This document shows, in pieces, positions 63,302 to 64,000 of a stretch of 64,000 nt of DNA. Below the pieces are notes generated by a model. The model did no database searches. It was not told the DNA's origin and worked only from the letters and a program-made list of their open reading frames with translations. Each line of letters opens with the position of its first letter. Position 1 is the first letter of the stretch. This DNA is from Martinezella lusitana. GTDB lineage: Bacteria; Pseudomonadota; Alphaproteobacteria; Rhizobiales; Rhizobiaceae. The position numbers and the translations under genes were made by a program. Location: the NCBI RefSeq assembly GCF_016901135.1, contig NZ_JAFEVL010000066.1, positions 1 through 64,000 on the forward strand. Reading direction: 5' to 3'.

Positions 63302-63321
63302 GGTTTCAAACTAAAACCACA
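63302..63321. promoter_or_regulatory. Repeat copy 2 between HxlR and hydrolase genes
   Basis: GGTTTCAAACTAAAACCACA. With the preceding T it contains the inverted repeat TGGTTT-N7-AAACCA. It ends 14 bp before the hydrolase GTG and touches its ribosome binding site, so a bound regulator would block the gene. Confidence 0.55.
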
Positions 63322-63335
63322 TTAGGAGAGCAACC

Positions 63336-64000
63336 GTGATTCCTTCCGATGCGACTTTCGCCGGCACATTCCCCTTCGCACCCCATTTCACCGATGCACC
63401 AGGTTTCCGCATGCATTACGTCGATGAAGGACCGCACGACGGCGAGGTCATCCTCTGCCTTCATGGCGAGCCGACCTGGGGCTATCTCTTCCGTCACCTC
63501 ATTCCGGCTTTGAGTGAGACGCATCGCGTGGTCGTCCCCGACCACATGGGTTTCGGCAAGAGCGAGACGCCAGCCGACCGTAGCTATTGGCTGCAGGACC
63601 ATATCGATAATCTCGAGGCCTTCGTGCTTGCGCTCGGCCTCACCGATATCACCCTCGTCATGCATGATTTCGGCGGCCCTGTCGGCATGGGCCTCGCCGC
63701 CCGTCATCCGGACCGTATCCGCCGCATCATCTCGGCCAACGGACCGACGCCATTCGGCCAGGCGGATATTCTCGATCGTCTCACAGCAAATGCGGGCGTA
63801 TCACCATGGTTCCAGTGGATCTCCGGCGCGCATGCAAACGGCACGCTGGAGCCCGTGCTGCAGCATCTCGGCTTCAATATCCTGAGCACCCTCAAACTCA
63901 ACGGCTTCGAGAACAACACAATTATCACCAACACATGGATTGCCGCCTATGGCGCCCCGTTCGCAAGCCCGGCTGATTGTCTGGGTGCGCTTGGCTGGGC
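63336..64000 (+). CDS. Haloalkane dehalogenase-like alpha/beta hydrolase (partial, 3' end off window)
   Basis: An open frame from GTG 63336 (AGGAG at 63324-63328) to the window edge, 221 codons visible, no stop. HGEPTWGYLFRHLIP supplies the oxyanion region and VMHDFGGPVGMG the nucleophile elbow with Asp in place of Ser, as in haloalkane dehalogenases and epoxide hydrolases. In haloalkane dehalogenases such as DhlA the residue after the nucleophile is Trp, which stabilises halide; here it is Phe, so dehalogenase activity is not assured. No signal peptide. It is probably controlled by the divergent HxlR regulator. Confidence 0.85.
   Translation, partial: MIPSDATFAGTFPFAPHFTDAPGFRMHYVDEGPHDGEVILCLHGEPTWGYLFRHLIPALSETHRVVVPDHMGFGKSETPADRSYWLQDHIDNLEAFVLALGLTDITLVMHDFGGPVGMGLAARHPDRIRRIISANGPTPFGQADILDRLTANAGVSPWFQWISGAHANGTLEPVLQHLGFNILSTLKLNGFENNTIITNTWIAAYGAPFASPADCLGALGW

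Overview
The window reads as chromosomal DNA of a Rhizobium (Rhizobiales, R. etli / R. leguminosarum / R. tropici group). The evidence is the high G+C, a pyruvate carboxylase nearly colinear with the R. etli enzyme, the pyc-expR-ndvA gene order known from Sinorhizobium meliloti, a RopA-type porin, a 2.8k-residue NdvB cyclic glucan synthase and ExoB. There are no rRNA genes, IS elements, prophage genes or CRISPR arrays. One tRNA gene (Gln) is present.

Layout. 0.3-2.6 kb: a polar amino acid ABC transporter. 3.3-6.8 kb: pyc. 6.9-7.6 kb: a LuxR-type regulator (ExpR). 8.0-21.4 kb: the cyclic beta-1,2-glucan system, with exporter NdvA, modifier OpgC and synthase NdvB, interrupted by a porin and a palindromic intergenic repeat. 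22.3-22.9 kb: two very small genes. 23.0-29.4 kb: a dipeptide/oligopeptide ABC transporter operon headed by an M19 dipeptidase. 29.5-33.1 kb: a CUT2 sugar transporter that looks like an inositol/rhizopine importer; its upstream region carries two GGAA-N6-TTCC motifs. 33.5-35.6 kb: a DUF1993 protein and a formylglycine-type phosphonate/sulfate ester hydrolase overlapping exoB.

35.6-54.2 kb is a surface-polysaccharide locus: UDP-glucose epimerase, UDP-HexNAc-type dehydrogenase, an SDR and initiating sugar-phosphate transferase pair, a Wzy/WaaL-type membrane protein, three GT4 glycosyltransferase genes (one a tandem two-domain enzyme with an extra C-terminal beta domain), gmd-rmd for GDP-D-rhamnose, and rfbBDAC for dTDP-L-rhamnose. 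No flippase or ABC exporter lies in the window.

55.0-59.3 kb is a metal-stress module: an ECF sigma factor and NrsF-type membrane anti-sigma, divergent from two tandem bufferin precursors (BufA, DUF2282), the MNIO enzyme BufB (DUF692), BufC (DUF2063) and a DoxX protein. Both faces of the divergent region carry the same GTAAC-N17-CGTA promoter-like element. 59.4-64.0 kb holds a PhyH-like oxygenase, a DUF1003 membrane protein, a flavin-reductase-like protein, an HxlR regulator and the start of a haloalkane-dehalogenase-like hydrolase. The intergenic regions here contain several sharp operator-like inverted repeats.

All sequence patterns were read by eye. Family assignments come from remembered family motifs, not from database searches.
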